A DNA stretch of 64,000 nucleotides, taken from contig NZ_CP006367.1 in NCBI RefSeq assembly GCF_001442755.1, positions 124,001 to 188,000 on the forward strand. The letters run 5' to 3'. Numbering within the stretch: position 1 is the stretch's first letter; each line of letters opens with the position of its first letter. Below the pieces are notes generated by a model. That model was given only the letters and a program-made list of their open reading frames with translations. It was not told the DNA's origin and searched no databases. The DNA is from Aureimonas sp. AU20 (GTDB lineage Bacteria > Pseudomonadota > Alphaproteobacteria > Rhizobiales > Rhizobiaceae). The position numbers and the translations under genes were made by a program. This document shows positions 18,073-27,257 of this stretch, piece after piece.

Positions 18073-20118
18073 TCAGGCTGCGATGCGTTCGGCGCGGGGC
18101 TGGCCCACGAACCGCGCGAGGGGGTTCACGTCGAGAATGAGCGCCACGGCGCCGTCGCCCAGGATCGTCGCGCCGACAAGGCCGGGCGTCTTGGCATGGA
18201 GCGGCGACAGCGGCTTGATGACCGTCTGGTGCTGGCCCACGACCTGGTCCACCACGACGCCGAGCTTGCCGGCCTCGCTTTCGGTGACCACCACGATCGC
18301 GCCGCGATCATTGGTGCCGAAGACCTCGTTCATCCACAGGAGCGGCACGAGCGTGCCGCGAATGTCGACGAAGTTGCGACCGCCCGAAGCCCGCGATTCC
18401 ACCGCGGCCAGCTCGACGCATTCCTCGACGCTGGTGAGCGGCAGGATGCACTGCGCATCGCCGATCGCCACCTGAAGGCCGTCGATGATGGCGAGCGTCA
18501 GCGGCAGGCGCAGCATGAAGCGCGTGCCCTCGCCGGGGCGCGTTTCGATCTCGATCGTGCCGTGCAGCTCGTTGATCGTGCGCTTCACCACGTCCATGCC
18601 GACGCCGCGGCCCGACAGGTTGGACACCGAGGCCGCAGTCGACAGGCCGGGATGGAAGATCAGCTCGTCGATCTCGCGGTCAGGCGGCGTCACGCCCTCC
18701 GGCACGATGCCGGCGGCCTGGGCCTTTTCCAAGATACGGGCGCGGTTGAGGCCGGCGCCGTCGTCCTCGATCGTGATGACCACTTCCGTGCCGGCCTGGC
18801 GGGCCGACAGGCGCAGGAGGCCGCGCTTCGACTTGCCGGCGGCCTCGCGGCGCTCGGCCGATTCGATGCCGTGGTCGCACGAGTTGCGGATGATGTGGAC
18901 CATGGGATCGCCGAGGCGATCGAGCACGGTCTTGTCGAGCTCGGTCTCCTCGCCGGAGAACTGGAGGTCGATATCCTTGCCGAGATCCGAGGAAATGTCG
19001 CGCACGACGCGGCGATAGCGGCCGAACAGCGTCTCGATCGGCACCATGCGCATGCCCATGGCGGAGTCGCGCAGGTCCGACGACAGACGCTCGATCTCCT
19101 CGGCCACGGTGGTGAGCACCGGGTCGTGCCGGTTGCGGGCGAGCGCGGACAGGCGGGCCTGGGCGATCACCAGCTCGCCGACCTGGTCGAGCAGCATGTC
19201 GAGGCGCGAGGCGGACACGCGCACATTGGCTTCCTGCGCCGCGGCCTTGCCCTCGCTCGGGCCATCGGCCTTGGCGGGCTTGGGGGCGGGAGCGGGCGTC
19301 GGCGCGGCGGCCTTGGCCACAGGCGCGGCGGGCGCGGCGGAAACGGGCGCGGCGACAACCGGAGCCGGAGCAGCCGGCGCGGCAGCGGCGGGGGCCCGAG
19401 CTTCCTCGTCGGCGAGCTCGTCGATGCGGACCGCGTCGGGGCCGTCCACGAAAATGAACACGTCCTCGATCGCCGAGCGGCCCTTGGAGGTGGAAAGCTC
19501 CATGTCCCAGCCGAGATAGAGCTCGGTCGGAACCAGCTCTTCCAAGCCCGGCAGAGCGGAAAGATCGGCGGCGACGTTCAAGGGCCCGAGCTCGCGCAGC
19601 TCGTCCAGCAACGCCAGAGGATTGGTGCCGAAGGAAAGCGCGTTACGCTCGAGCCGCAGACGGATGCGGAAGCGCTGCAGCCCTTCGCCGGCGGAAGCCG
19701 CGACCGGCGCTGCCGCTGCGGCAGCGGCCGCCGGAGCGGAAATGCCGGCCCCGTCGACCTCGGCCAGAAGCGCGTCGGCCAGCCGGCGGCTTTCGGCGGA
19801 ATGGTCGCCGTCGCTTTCGAACAGGAGCTTGCGGATCTGGTCGGCCGCCTGGAGAAGAAGGCTGACAAGCGCGGGCGTGACCGCGGCCTTGTCCTGACGC
19901 ACCTTCTCGAAGGCGTTTTCCAGTTCGTGAGCGAAGGCCGCCATGGCCGGAGGACCGAACATGCCGCCCGAACCCTTCAGCGTATGAAGGGCGCGGAAGG
20001 TGGTGTTGATCAACTCGCGGTCGGTCGGCCTCTTTTCCAAGTCGAGCAGCGCTGCTTCGAGTTGTTCCAGAAGATCACGCGCTTCGTTGAGGAAGACTTC
20101 GAGCATATCGCCGCCCAT
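18073..20118 (-). CDS. cheA: Chemotaxis histidine kinase CheA (cluster 1)
   Basis: CheA autophosphorylates and passes phosphate to CheY and CheB. It is 681 aa. The P1 Hpt domain carries H45 (RALHTLKGSGGMFG). An Ala/Pro-rich linker covers about 250-295, then the P3 dimerisation helices (LDMLLDQVGELVIAQARLS). The P4 kinase has N box IIRNSCDHGIE, G1 EDDGAGL and G2 GRGVGMDVVK, and the P5 CheW-like domain is C-terminal. The start at 20118 lies 5 bp after the cheY stop; an internal ATG at 20106 is possible. Confidence 0.95.
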   Translation of the reverse strand: MGGDMLEVFLNEARDLLEQLEAALLDLEKRPTDRELINTTFRALHTLKGSGGMFGPPAMAAFAHELENAFEKVRQDKAAVTPALVSLLLQAADQIRKLLFESDGDHSAESRRLADALLAEVDGAGISAPAAAAAAAAPVAASAGEGLQRFRIRLRLERNALSFGTNPLALLDELRELGPLNVAADLSALPGLEELVPTELYLGWDMELSTSKGRSAIEDVFIFVDGPDAVRIDELADEEARAPAAAAPAAPAPVVAAPVSAAPAAPVAKAAAPTPAPAPKPAKADGPSEGKAAAQEANVRVSASRLDMLLDQVGELVIAQARLSALARNRHDPVLTTVAEEIERLSSDLRDSAMGMRMVPIETLFGRYRRVVRDISSDLGKDIDLQFSGEETELDKTVLDRLGDPMVHIIRNSCDHGIESAERREAAGKSKRGLLRLSARQAGTEVVITIEDDGAGLNRARILEKAQAAGIVPEGVTPPDREIDELIFHPGLSTAASVSNLSGRGVGMDVVKRTINELHGTIEIETRPGEGTRFMLRLPLTLAIIDGLQVAIGDAQCILPLTSVEECVELAAVESRASGGRNFVDIRGTLVPLLWMNEVFGTNDRGAIVVVTESEAGKLGVVVDQVVGQHQTVIKPLSPLHAKTPGLVGATILGDGAVALILDVNPLARFVGQPRAERIAA

Positions 20119-20123
20119 GGAAA

Positions 20124-20492
20124 TCAGGCTCCGATCAGCTTGTTGACGACGGCGACCAGCTTGGTCTGGTCGAAAGGCTTGACGATCCAGCCCGTGGCGC
20201 CGGCGGCCTTGCCTTCCTGCTTCTTGCCCTCGTCCGACTCGGTCGTCAGCATGACGATCGGGATGCCCGCGTGCTGGGGCATTTCGCGGACCTTCTTGAT
20301 CATGCCGATCCCGTCGAGATTGGGCATGTTCAGATCGGTGATGATGAGCTGGTACTTGTTCTGGTCCAGCTTGGTCAGGGCATCGGCGCCGTCCACGGCC
20401 GTGTCGGGCGCGTAGCCGGCGCTTTCGAGCGTGAACGACACCATCTGACGAATGCTGGCGGAGTCATCGACGCAAAGTACGGACTTTGTCAC
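20124..20492 (-). CDS. cheY: Chemotaxis response regulator CheY (cluster 1)
   Basis: This is a single-domain receiver of 122 aa with D9, D10, phosphorylation site D53 (IITDLNMP), T83 and K105 (IVKPF) all in place. I chose the GTG at 20492 (MTKSVLCVDDS) because AAAGG sits 8 nt before it. The upstream GTG at 20501 overlaps that ribosome site. It lies between the STAS gene and cheA. Confidence 0.93.
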   Translation of the reverse strand: MTKSVLCVDDSASIRQMVSFTLESAGYAPDTAVDGADALTKLDQNKYQLIITDLNMPNLDGIGMIKKVREMPQHAGIPIVMLTTESDEGKKQEGKAAGATGWIVKPFDQTKLVAVVNKLIGA

Positions 20493-20554
20493 GGACTGCA
20501 CCTTTCTGGGTACGGGATTGAACGTTCGGGAGGAGGAAGGAAGGAAGGCCGCGA

Positions 20555-20833
20555 TCAGCGACCGGGCACGGGAACGCCGGCACGTTGGAACAGGGTCTCG
20601 ACGGCGCCGGACAGGGCGAGCGTCAGCTCGCGTCCCTTGGCCGAGAGCGAGGCGCCAAAACTCGCCAGAAGCTGGACGAGGCCGACATCGGCGCGATCCA
20701 CGGCTTCGAGGTCGAGATGAACCGGCCCTTCGGGATTTTGTCCCGAAAACTCGAGCAGTTCCGTGCGCAACTCGGCGAGACGGGACAGCTCGTAGGAGCC
20801 GGACAGGGCGATTGTGTTGGTTGAAGAAGACAT
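20555..20833 (-). CDS. STAS-domain protein, first gene of chemotaxis cluster 1
   Basis: This 92-aa protein is a single STAS (anti-sigma-factor antagonist-like) domain: LSGSYELSRLAELRTELLEF, HLDLEAVDRADVGLVQLLASFGASL. The usual phosphorylatable serine position (DSSG-type motif) reads DRADVGL, so regulation by phosphorylation there is unlikely. It heads the minus-strand che cluster, 62 bp before cheY. STAS proteins recur in rhizobial che operons; the partner here is unknown. Confidence 0.78.
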   Translation of the reverse strand: MSSSTNTIALSGSYELSRLAELRTELLEFSGQNPEGPVHLDLEAVDRADVGLVQLLASFGASLSAKGRELTLALSGAVETLFQRAGVPVPGR

Positions 20834-21302
20834 CGCGACTTGGCCTCGCTTTCGGACCTCGTCAAAATGTCTGAAACAGATTGCGTAGCCGTTAAATCCG
20901 AGAGCCGCCCGATACTTCGTCCGCTCAGAGTCAACGGAAGCTTTTCTTCGCCTCCGGCCTCACTTAATGAATCCTTCCCGAAGGAAAGTTCGCATGCAAA
21001 GATCGCGCGAGGCGTGCCAAGCAGTATGCAGGCCGACGTGCCTATTTGGAAAGCAGCAAACTTAACGAATGCTTCCCTGAATCCAGCGAGTGCCACTCAA
21101 CACAATTTTATAGGTTGGTTGTTACAACGAGACTCGAAGACGATCGAATCCAAATCGGATGCGGTCGGCGAACAGGCCGGCCCTGGACGCTCGGCTCCGT
21201 CGCCCCTCAAGGCGACGTGCCGCCGATCCCGTTCCGCGTCGGACGCTCGTTCAACCCGTTTCGCCAATCGCGGTCGCCGCACGCGCCTGCTCCGGAGACG
21301 CC
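20834..21302. promoter_or_regulatory. Divergent control region between the two chemotaxis clusters
   Basis: This 469-bp gap separates the minus-strand STAS gene from the plus-strand MCP gene. The middle (about 20870-21130) is clearly richer in A+T than the flanks, as expected for promoters in a high-GC genome. I see no gene in it and cannot assign -35/-10 or sigma-28/sigma-54 elements with confidence. Confidence 0.55.
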
Positions 21303-23282
21303 ATGCTCGCGTTCAAGAACATCCCCACATCGCGCAAGCTCCTTCTCGCCTTCGCTGTGACGGCGGCAGGCTTCGGCATGGGCGGCGCCGCGATCCACCA
21401 GAGCGTCGCCGCGTCCAACGCGGCCACCGCCTCCTATCAGGATCTTCTGGAACGGGCCCGGGCGACGGATGCCTTGGAGCGGGCCGTCGCGGCGCGCGGC
21501 AACGCGGCGCTCGCCCTGATCCATCAGCCCAACGATTCGGCCGAGGCCCGCTTCAAGAGTGCCGGCCAGGACATGGCCTCCGCCGCCGCCTCGCTTCAGA
21601 ACCGCTTCGAGAACGGCACGGACGCCGCCCGTCTGGAGCGCTTGAAGAGCCTCGATGCCGACTTCCGCCTCGACGTCGAGCGCCTCGTGGCCAGCGCGCC
21701 GCAGGCGCCCCTCTCCGCCAAGACCCGCGCGGACGCGACCATTTCCGCAGCCGACAGCGCCGATGCCGGCCCGATGCTGGCGCTGGTGCGCTCGCTTCGC
21801 GAAAGCGACGATCTGGCGCTCGCCGGCGCCGCCGCGCGCCAGGCCGAGCTTCGCTCCGCCTACGGTACCACGCTGCCGCTGGCCCTCGGTTTCCCGATGG
21901 TTCTGGCCGGCCTGTCCTGCGCGCTCCTCGTTCGCGGCGTCGCCTCGCCGCTCCGCCGCACCAGCCAGGAACTGGCGAATCTGGCCGAAGGCAAGTCGGA
22001 CGGCGAGATCGCGGCGGCCGGGCGCGGCGACGAGATCGGCGCCGTGGCGCGGACCGGCGCGGCCCTGCGCCAGGCTCGCCAGAAGCTCGCCACCCTCGAA
22101 GCCGAGCTGGACAGCGTGCGCGGCGACAGCGAATCCAAGCAGCGCGAGGCCGAGAGCGAGCGCCTGCGCGCCGTGGGCGAGCAGGCCGGCGTCGTGGACG
22201 CGCTGCAGGAAGCGCTGACGCGCCTCTCCGCGGGCGACCTCACCTGCCGCATCGAGGCCGAGTTCCCGCCGCGCTACACCAAGCTGCGCAACGAGTTCAA
22301 CGCCGCCGCCACGCATCTGCACGACATGGTCGGGCGCGTCGCGCAGTCGGTGTCCTCGATCGCCAACGGTACGAGCGAGATCGGCCATGCCGCCGACGAC
22401 CTGTCGCGCCGCACCGAGCAGCAGGCCGCCAGCCTCGACAAGACGGCCTCGGCGCTGGACGAGATCACCGCGACGGTGAAGCACTCGGCCGAGAACGCCG
22501 CTTCCGTCGCCTCCTCCGTCGCCGTGGCGCGCCAGGACACGGAGCGCTCCAGCGAGGTGATGCGCGAGGCGGTGGACGCGATGAACGCGATCCAGAAGTC
22601 CTCGCAGCAGATCGCCCGCATCATCGGCGTGATCGACGAGATCGCCTTCCAGACCAACCTCCTGGCGCTGAACGCCGGTGTCGAGGCGGCTCGTGCGGGC
22701 GATGCCGGCCGCGGCTTCGCGGTGGTGGCGCTGGAAGTGCGCGCCCTGGCGCAGCGCTCCTCGGAAGCGGCCAAGGAAATCAAGACGTTGATCGGCGCGT
22801 CCTCCACGCATGTGGGCAACGGCGTGGACCTCGTGAACCGCTCGGGCGAGGTGCTGACGCGCATCGCCTCGCAGGTCACGCAGATCGATGCCCTGGTTCA
22901 GGAAATCGCCGGCTCCGCCCGCGAGCAGTCGATCGGCATCGCCGACGTCAACGACGCCGTGAACAAGATGGACCGCGTGACGCAGCAGAACGCGGCCATG
23001 GTGGAGGAAACCACCGCCGCCACGCTGTCGCTGCGCTCCGAGACCGAACAGCTGGGCCGCCTCGTGTCCTCGTTCCAGGTCGACACCACGAACGGCGTCG
23101 TGGCGCAGCTGCGCACCATGTCCGCCGCCATGAAGACGGCGACAAAGCCCCAGGCGGCCCCGGCGCCCGCACCCCGCGCGGTTGAGCAGGCAGCACCCCG
23201 GCCCGTCGCGGTCGCCGTTGCCGCCGCTCCGGCCGCCGCCGCGAGCGCTGCCGCCGAAGAACTGGGCTGGGAGGAATTCTGA
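21303..23282 (+). CDS. Methyl-accepting chemotaxis protein with two membrane segments and C-terminal GWEEF
   Basis: This 659-aa inner-membrane receptor starts MLAFKNIPTSRKLLLAFAV. TM1 is at about 13-32, a periplasmic helical domain at about 33-185, TM2 at about 190-212, then HAMP and a cytoplasmic signalling hairpin with the tip IDEIAFQTNLLALNAGVEAARAG. The last five residues GWEEF match the style of the NWETF tether that recruits CheR/CheB in high-abundance receptors. It heads the plus-strand che operon, in the place of IcpA/McpE in rhizobial che clusters. The ligand is unknown. The stop overlaps the next ATG. Confidence 0.92.
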   Translation: MLAFKNIPTSRKLLLAFAVTAAGFGMGGAAIHQSVAASNAATASYQDLLERARATDALERAVAARGNAALALIHQPNDSAEARFKSAGQDMASAAASLQNRFENGTDAARLERLKSLDADFRLDVERLVASAPQAPLSAKTRADATISAADSADAGPMLALVRSLRESDDLALAGAAARQAELRSAYGTTLPLALGFPMVLAGLSCALLVRGVASPLRRTSQELANLAEGKSDGEIAAAGRGDEIGAVARTGAALRQARQKLATLEAELDSVRGDSESKQREAESERLRAVGEQAGVVDALQEALTRLSAGDLTCRIEAEFPPRYTKLRNEFNAAATHLHDMVGRVAQSVSSIANGTSEIGHAADDLSRRTEQQAASLDKTASALDEITATVKHSAENAASVASSVAVARQDTERSSEVMREAVDAMNAIQKSSQQIARIIGVIDEIAFQTNLLALNAGVEAARAGDAGRGFAVVALEVRALAQRSSEAAKEIKTLIGASSTHVGNGVDLVNRSGEVLTRIASQVTQIDALVQEIAGSAREQSIGIADVNDAVNKMDRVTQQNAAMVEETTAATLSLRSETEQLGRLVSSFQVDTTNGVVAQLRTMSAAMKTATKPQAAPAPAPRAVEQAAPRPVAVAVAAAPAAAASAAAEELGWEEF

Positions 23283-24127
23283 TGGGCTCGAACAAACCTG
23301 CCACCGACGCGGCCAAGAGGCCGGACGACCTGATCGTGGCCCTGCCGCCCGAAATCCTCGCCATGATGGCGGCGAGCGAGGCGGAAATGGCCGCCACTGA
23401 GAGCGAGAGCGCGGACGAGGCGACCGACGAAGACGCCGCTCCCGAGAGCGAGGCCCTCCCGGTCGACGCATCCGAAGTCGAAGCCGCCTCCGAGATCGAG
23501 GCTTCCGAGATCGACGTCGCGGAAGAGACGGACGCGGCGGAACTCGACGCTTCCGAGATCGAGGCCCCCAGCCTCGACGCGGTGGATGCCGAGACGGCCG
23601 AACTCGATGAACCCTCGTTCGAAGCGGCTGAGTTCGCGGCGCCCGACATGCAGATGTCCGACGCCGGGATGGACGATGCGGCGCCGGCAGTCCTGCAGGA
23701 GGCATCCCTCGCGGACGGGCCTGCGGACGGAGCGGAAGGCTCGGCGAACGTCGATGCCGAGATGGCCGCTCTTCTGGCCAGCCTCGGCGCGTTTCCCGGC
23801 GAGTCTGCGGCCGAGCCCGCCCCTGCGGCGGCGTCCGAGCCCGTCGAGGGCGAGGCCGTGCTGGCGCTCCCGTCGGTGCTCGACATCACCGCCTCGGCCG
23901 GGCTGCACACGACGCTTCTCGCCCATCGCGGCACGCCGCTTGCGCTCGACGCCAGCGCGGTGAAGCGACTCGGCGGCCAGTGCCTCCAGCTTCTGATCTC
24001 TGCGAACCGCACTTGGGTCGCGGACGGCGTTCCGCTTCGCCTGAGCGGCGTGTCCGAGGCCTTCGAGCGCGACCTCGGCCTCATGGGCCTCACCTGCGAC
24101 GAGCTGCTCCAGAGGGAGGCCGCCTGA
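23282..24127 (+). CDS. STAS-domain protein with a long acidic disordered N-terminal region
   Basis: This 281-aa protein is in two parts. Residues about 20-190 are very rich in Glu, Asp, Ala and Ser, with quasi-repeats such as ASEIEASEIDV and ELDASEIEA, and should be disordered. Residues about 195-281 form a STAS-like domain (LALDASAVKRLGGQCLQLLISANRTW). It shares one base with the MCP stop and one base with the cheY start, so the three are translationally coupled. It occupies the position of cheS/orf2 in rhizobial che operons, but homology to CheS cannot be shown here. Confidence 0.72.
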   Translation: MGSNKPATDAAKRPDDLIVALPPEILAMMAASEAEMAATESESADEATDEDAAPESEALPVDASEVEAASEIEASEIDVAEETDAAELDASEIEAPSLDAVDAETAELDEPSFEAAEFAAPDMQMSDAGMDDAAPAVLQEASLADGPADGAEGSANVDAEMAALLASLGAFPGESAAEPAPAAASEPVEGEAVLALPSVLDITASAGLHTTLLAHRGTPLALDASAVKRLGGQCLQLLISANRTWVADGVPLRLSGVSEAFERDLGLMGLTCDELLQREAA

Positions 24128-24492
24128 TGTCCAAGACCATCCTCACCGTCGACGATTCGCGCACCATGCGCGAGCTTCTGCGCTCGGCGCTGGAGCCGGC
24201 CGGCTTCACGGTCCTGCAGGCCGAGGACGGACTGCACGGGCTGGAAGTGCTGGGCGCCAGCGAGCCCGACGCGATCATCACCGACATCAACATGCCGCGC
24301 ATGAACGGGCTGGAATTCATCGAGGCGGTGCGCCTCGACGCCGCCAAGCGCGCCATTCCGATCATCGTCCTGACCACGGAAAGCGACACCGCCAAGAAGG
24401 ACCGCGCGCGCCGCGCCGGGGCCACGGGCTGGATCGTGAAGCCGTTCGACCCCGCCCGGCTGATCGCCGCCATCAACCGCGTCGTCGCCTGA
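24127..24492 (+). CDS. cheY: Chemotaxis response regulator CheY (cluster 2, first)
   Basis: This is a single receiver domain of 121 aa (MSKTILTVDDSRTMREL). D9, D10, D53 (IITDINMP), T83 and K105 (GWIVKPFD) are intact. It is very like the cluster 1 CheY, with the same spacing and the shared AGATGWIVKPFD stretch, so cross-talk between clusters is possible. It lies 12 bp before cheA. Confidence 0.94.
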   Translation: MSKTILTVDDSRTMRELLRSALEPAGFTVLQAEDGLHGLEVLGASEPDAIITDINMPRMNGLEFIEAVRLDAAKRAIPIIVLTTESDTAKKDRARRAGATGWIVKPFDPARLIAAINRVVA

Positions 24493-24504
24493 GGAACCCC
24501 GCCC

Positions 24505-26784
24505 ATGAGCGCACTTGACGAAATCAGGGTCGTCTTCTTCCAAGAATGCGACGACCAGCTTCAGGAGCTGGAGGACGGCCTCACCGCCATGGAAGGCGGC
24601 GAGACCGACGACGACACGGTGAACCGCGTCTTCCGCGCGGTGCACTCCATCAAGGGCGGCGCGGGCGCCTTCGACCTGCACAAGCTCGTCAAGTTCGCCC
24701 ACACGTTCGAGACCGTTCTCGACGAGGTTCGCTCCCATCGGCTGGCCGCCGACGGAACGGTGATGCCCGTCATGCTGCGCTCGGCCGACCATCTGCGCGA
24801 TCTCGTGGCCGCCGGCCGCGACGGCGGCGATGGCGACCAGGAGCGCTCCAAGGAGCTGATCGTCGAACTGGAAGCGCTGATCGGCGGCCCCAAGGGCGGC
24901 CATTCGGCGGCGGATGACGACGACGAGGGCGACGGCGGCCTGAGCCTGGCCGATTTCGAGTTTACGCCGATCGCTATGGACTGGGGCGCGATGGGCCTCG
25001 GCACAGGCTTGGGCGGGGGCCTCGGCGAAGACGCGGCCGCGAGCGAGGGCGAGGAAGACGGCCCGGCGATCCGCATCAGCTTCCGGCCGCGCAAGGACCT
25101 CTACGCCAAGGCCAACGAGGCGGCGGTTCTCCTGCGCGAGGTCGCAGCGCTCGGCAAGGCCACGGTTCGCTGCGACATTTCGGACGTGCCGCTGCTCGAC
25201 GCGATCGATCCGGAAGGCGCCTATCTCGCCTTCGAGGTAGAGCTCGACGGCGAGAACGCCACCGAGGCCAAGGTCCGCGAGATCTTCGAATTCGCCGAAT
25301 GGGACTGCGACTTGGAGATCAAGGCGCGCGGCGGCTCCGTGCCCGATTTCGGCGCGATCGGCGGCGACGATGCGGGCGGCCTGTCGGTCGCCGATCTGCT
25401 TGCCCGCCTGCAGGGCGAGATCGCGACGGAAGCGCCTTCCGAATCCACCGACAGCGCGGAGGGCTCCCCCCTCCCCTCGCTGAAGCCGGCCCCCGAAACG
25501 TCTGAGCCCGCGAAAGCCGAGGGCAAGGACGACAAGGACGACAAGGGCAAAGCCGGCAGCAAGGGCGAGGCCGAAGCGCCCGCCGTCGTCATTCGCGTCG
25601 AACTGCACCGCGTCGACAAGCTGATCGATCTGGTCGGCGAACTCGTCACCACGCAGACCATGCTGGCCCAGAAGGTCGAGGAAGCCGGGCTTCCCACCGG
25701 CTCCGAGGTCGTCAGCTCCATCGAGGAACTGGACCGCCTGACCCGCACGCTGCAGGACAGCGTCATGGCCGTGCGCGCCCAGCCCGTGAAGTCGGTGTTC
25801 CAGCGCATGCCGCGCCTCGTGCGCGAAACCGCCTCGGCCACCGGCAAGAAGGTCAACTTCGTCACCCATGGCGAGAACACCGAGGTCGACAAGACCGTGG
25901 TGGAACGCCTGTCCGACCCGCTCACCCACATGATCCGCAACGCGATCGACCACGGCTTGGAAAAGCCGGACGACCGCGTCGCCAAGGGCAAGCCGGCGGA
26001 GGGCACGGTGACGCTCTCGGCCGCCCATCGCTCGGGTCGCATCATCATCGAGATCTCGGACGACGGCGGCGGCATCAACCGGCCCAAGGTCAAGCAGATC
26101 GCCATCGACAAGGGCCTGATCCCGGCCGACGCGGTTCTCTCCGACGAGGAAACCGATCAGCTGGTGATGCTGCCGGGCTTCTCCACCGCCACCACCGTCT
26201 CGGCCATTTCCGGGCGCGGCGTCGGCATGGACGTGGTGAAGTCCTCGATCGAGGCGCTTGGCGGACGCCTGTCCATCTCCTCGCGCCCCGGCCTCGGCTC
26301 GGCCTTCACCATGAGCCTGCCGCTGACGCTGGCCGTGCTCGAAGGCATGATCGTGCGCGTCGAGGAGGAGACGCTGGTGATACCGCTCAGCACCATCGTC
26401 TTCACCTTCCGCCCCCAGCCCGGCGACGTGCAATATGTCGGCCAGGGCCGCACGGTGCATGTGCGCGACCAGATCGTGCCGCTCATCGATGTCGGCGTGG
26501 CGCTGGGCTACCGCAAGGACCCGGTCGATCCGCTCACCTCCGTCGCCGTGCTGGTGGATTGCGACAACAACCGCCGCGTAGCGCTTCTGGTGGACGACAT
26601 CCGCGGCCAGCGGCAGGTCGTCATCAAGAGTCTCGAGAAGAACTACCGTCCGGTTCACGGAATCTCGGCGGCGACGATCTCGGGCGAGGGGCGCGTGGCG
26701 CTGATCGTCGATGTCGAGGCCATCGCGGGCGACCGGACGCTCGACAACTTCATCTTCGGTATCGACAACGTCGCGGCGGAGTAA
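24505..26784 (+). CDS. cheA: Chemotaxis histidine kinase CheA (cluster 2)
   Basis: This is a 759-aa CheA. P1 has H47 (RAVHSIKGGAGAFD). A low-complexity acidic/Gly segment is at about 130-190, a second charged linker at about 310-355, then P3 (VDKLIDLVGELVTTQTML). P4 has N box MIRNAIDHGLE, G1 DDGGGIN and G2 GRGVGMDVVK, and P5 ends the protein. It is longer than the cluster 1 CheA (681 aa) and differs in its linkers, as expected for independent pathways rather than recent duplicates. It is followed by cheW after 6 bp. Confidence 0.95.
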   Translation: MSALDEIRVVFFQECDDQLQELEDGLTAMEGGETDDDTVNRVFRAVHSIKGGAGAFDLHKLVKFAHTFETVLDEVRSHRLAADGTVMPVMLRSADHLRDLVAAGRDGGDGDQERSKELIVELEALIGGPKGGHSAADDDDEGDGGLSLADFEFTPIAMDWGAMGLGTGLGGGLGEDAAASEGEEDGPAIRISFRPRKDLYAKANEAAVLLREVAALGKATVRCDISDVPLLDAIDPEGAYLAFEVELDGENATEAKVREIFEFAEWDCDLEIKARGGSVPDFGAIGGDDAGGLSVADLLARLQGEIATEAPSESTDSAEGSPLPSLKPAPETSEPAKAEGKDDKDDKGKAGSKGEAEAPAVVIRVELHRVDKLIDLVGELVTTQTMLAQKVEEAGLPTGSEVVSSIEELDRLTRTLQDSVMAVRAQPVKSVFQRMPRLVRETASATGKKVNFVTHGENTEVDKTVVERLSDPLTHMIRNAIDHGLEKPDDRVAKGKPAEGTVTLSAAHRSGRIIIEISDDGGGINRPKVKQIAIDKGLIPADAVLSDEETDQLVMLPGFSTATTVSAISGRGVGMDVVKSSIEALGGRLSISSRPGLGSAFTMSLPLTLAVLEGMIVRVEEETLVIPLSTIVFTFRPQPGDVQYVGQGRTVHVRDQIVPLIDVGVALGYRKDPVDPLTSVAVLVDCDNNRRVALLVDDIRGQRQVVIKSLEKNYRPVHGISAATISGEGRVALIVDVEAIAGDRTLDNFIFGIDNVAAE

Positions 26785-26790
26785 ACCATC

Positions 26791-27255
26791 ATGTCGAACA
26801 CGGCCCGCAAATCCATCGGCTACGGCGTCGAGATGGTCGCCTTCCGCGTCGGTCCCCAGGAATTCTGCGTCGATATCAAGGCGGTGCGGGAAATCCGGGG
26901 CTGGACGCCGGCCACCACCCTGCCCCATGCGCCGCACTACATCCTCGGCGTCATCAACCTTCGCGGCACGGTTCTGCCGGTGGTGAATCTCGCCGCCCGG
27001 CTCGGCCTGCCGCTGGAGGACCCGACCCCGCGCCACGTCATCATCGTCGTCCAAGCCGAGGACCAGACCTTCGGCCTTCTGGTGGACGCGGTGTCCGACA
27101 TCCTGTCCATCTCGCCCGAGCTGATGCAGGGCGCGCCGGACCTGGCGCAGGATTCGGCCAAGGCCTTCGTTTCCTCCGTGATCGCCATGGAAGAGCGGAT
27201 GATCGCCCGGATCATGCCCGAGCGCATGCTGCCCGAGCGCCTGCGGCTGAACTAG
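26791..27255 (+). CDS. cheW: Chemotaxis coupling protein CheW (cluster 2)
   Basis: This is a 154-aa CheW domain protein ([48 protein letters not shown]). It matches canonical CheW more closely than the two cluster 1 copies do. It sits between cheA and cheR with gaps of 6 and 2 bp, and is expected to couple the MCP encoded at the head of the operon to CheA. Confidence 0.94.
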   Translation: MSNTARKSIGYGVEMVAFRVGPQEFCVDIKAVREIRGWTPATTLPHAPHYILGVINLRGTVLPVVNLAARLGLPLEDPTPRHVIIVVQAEDQTFGLLVDAVSDILSISPELMQGAPDLAQDSAKAFVSSVIAMEERMIARIMPERMLPERLRLN

Positions 27256-27257
27256 CC

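Noticed and set aside
23400..23700. Short-period repeats that could suggest a CRISPR or tandem repeat array
   Set aside because: They come from a Glu/Ala/Ser-rich coding region with loosely repeated codons; there are no conserved repeats with unique spacers. No CRISPR array was found in the window.
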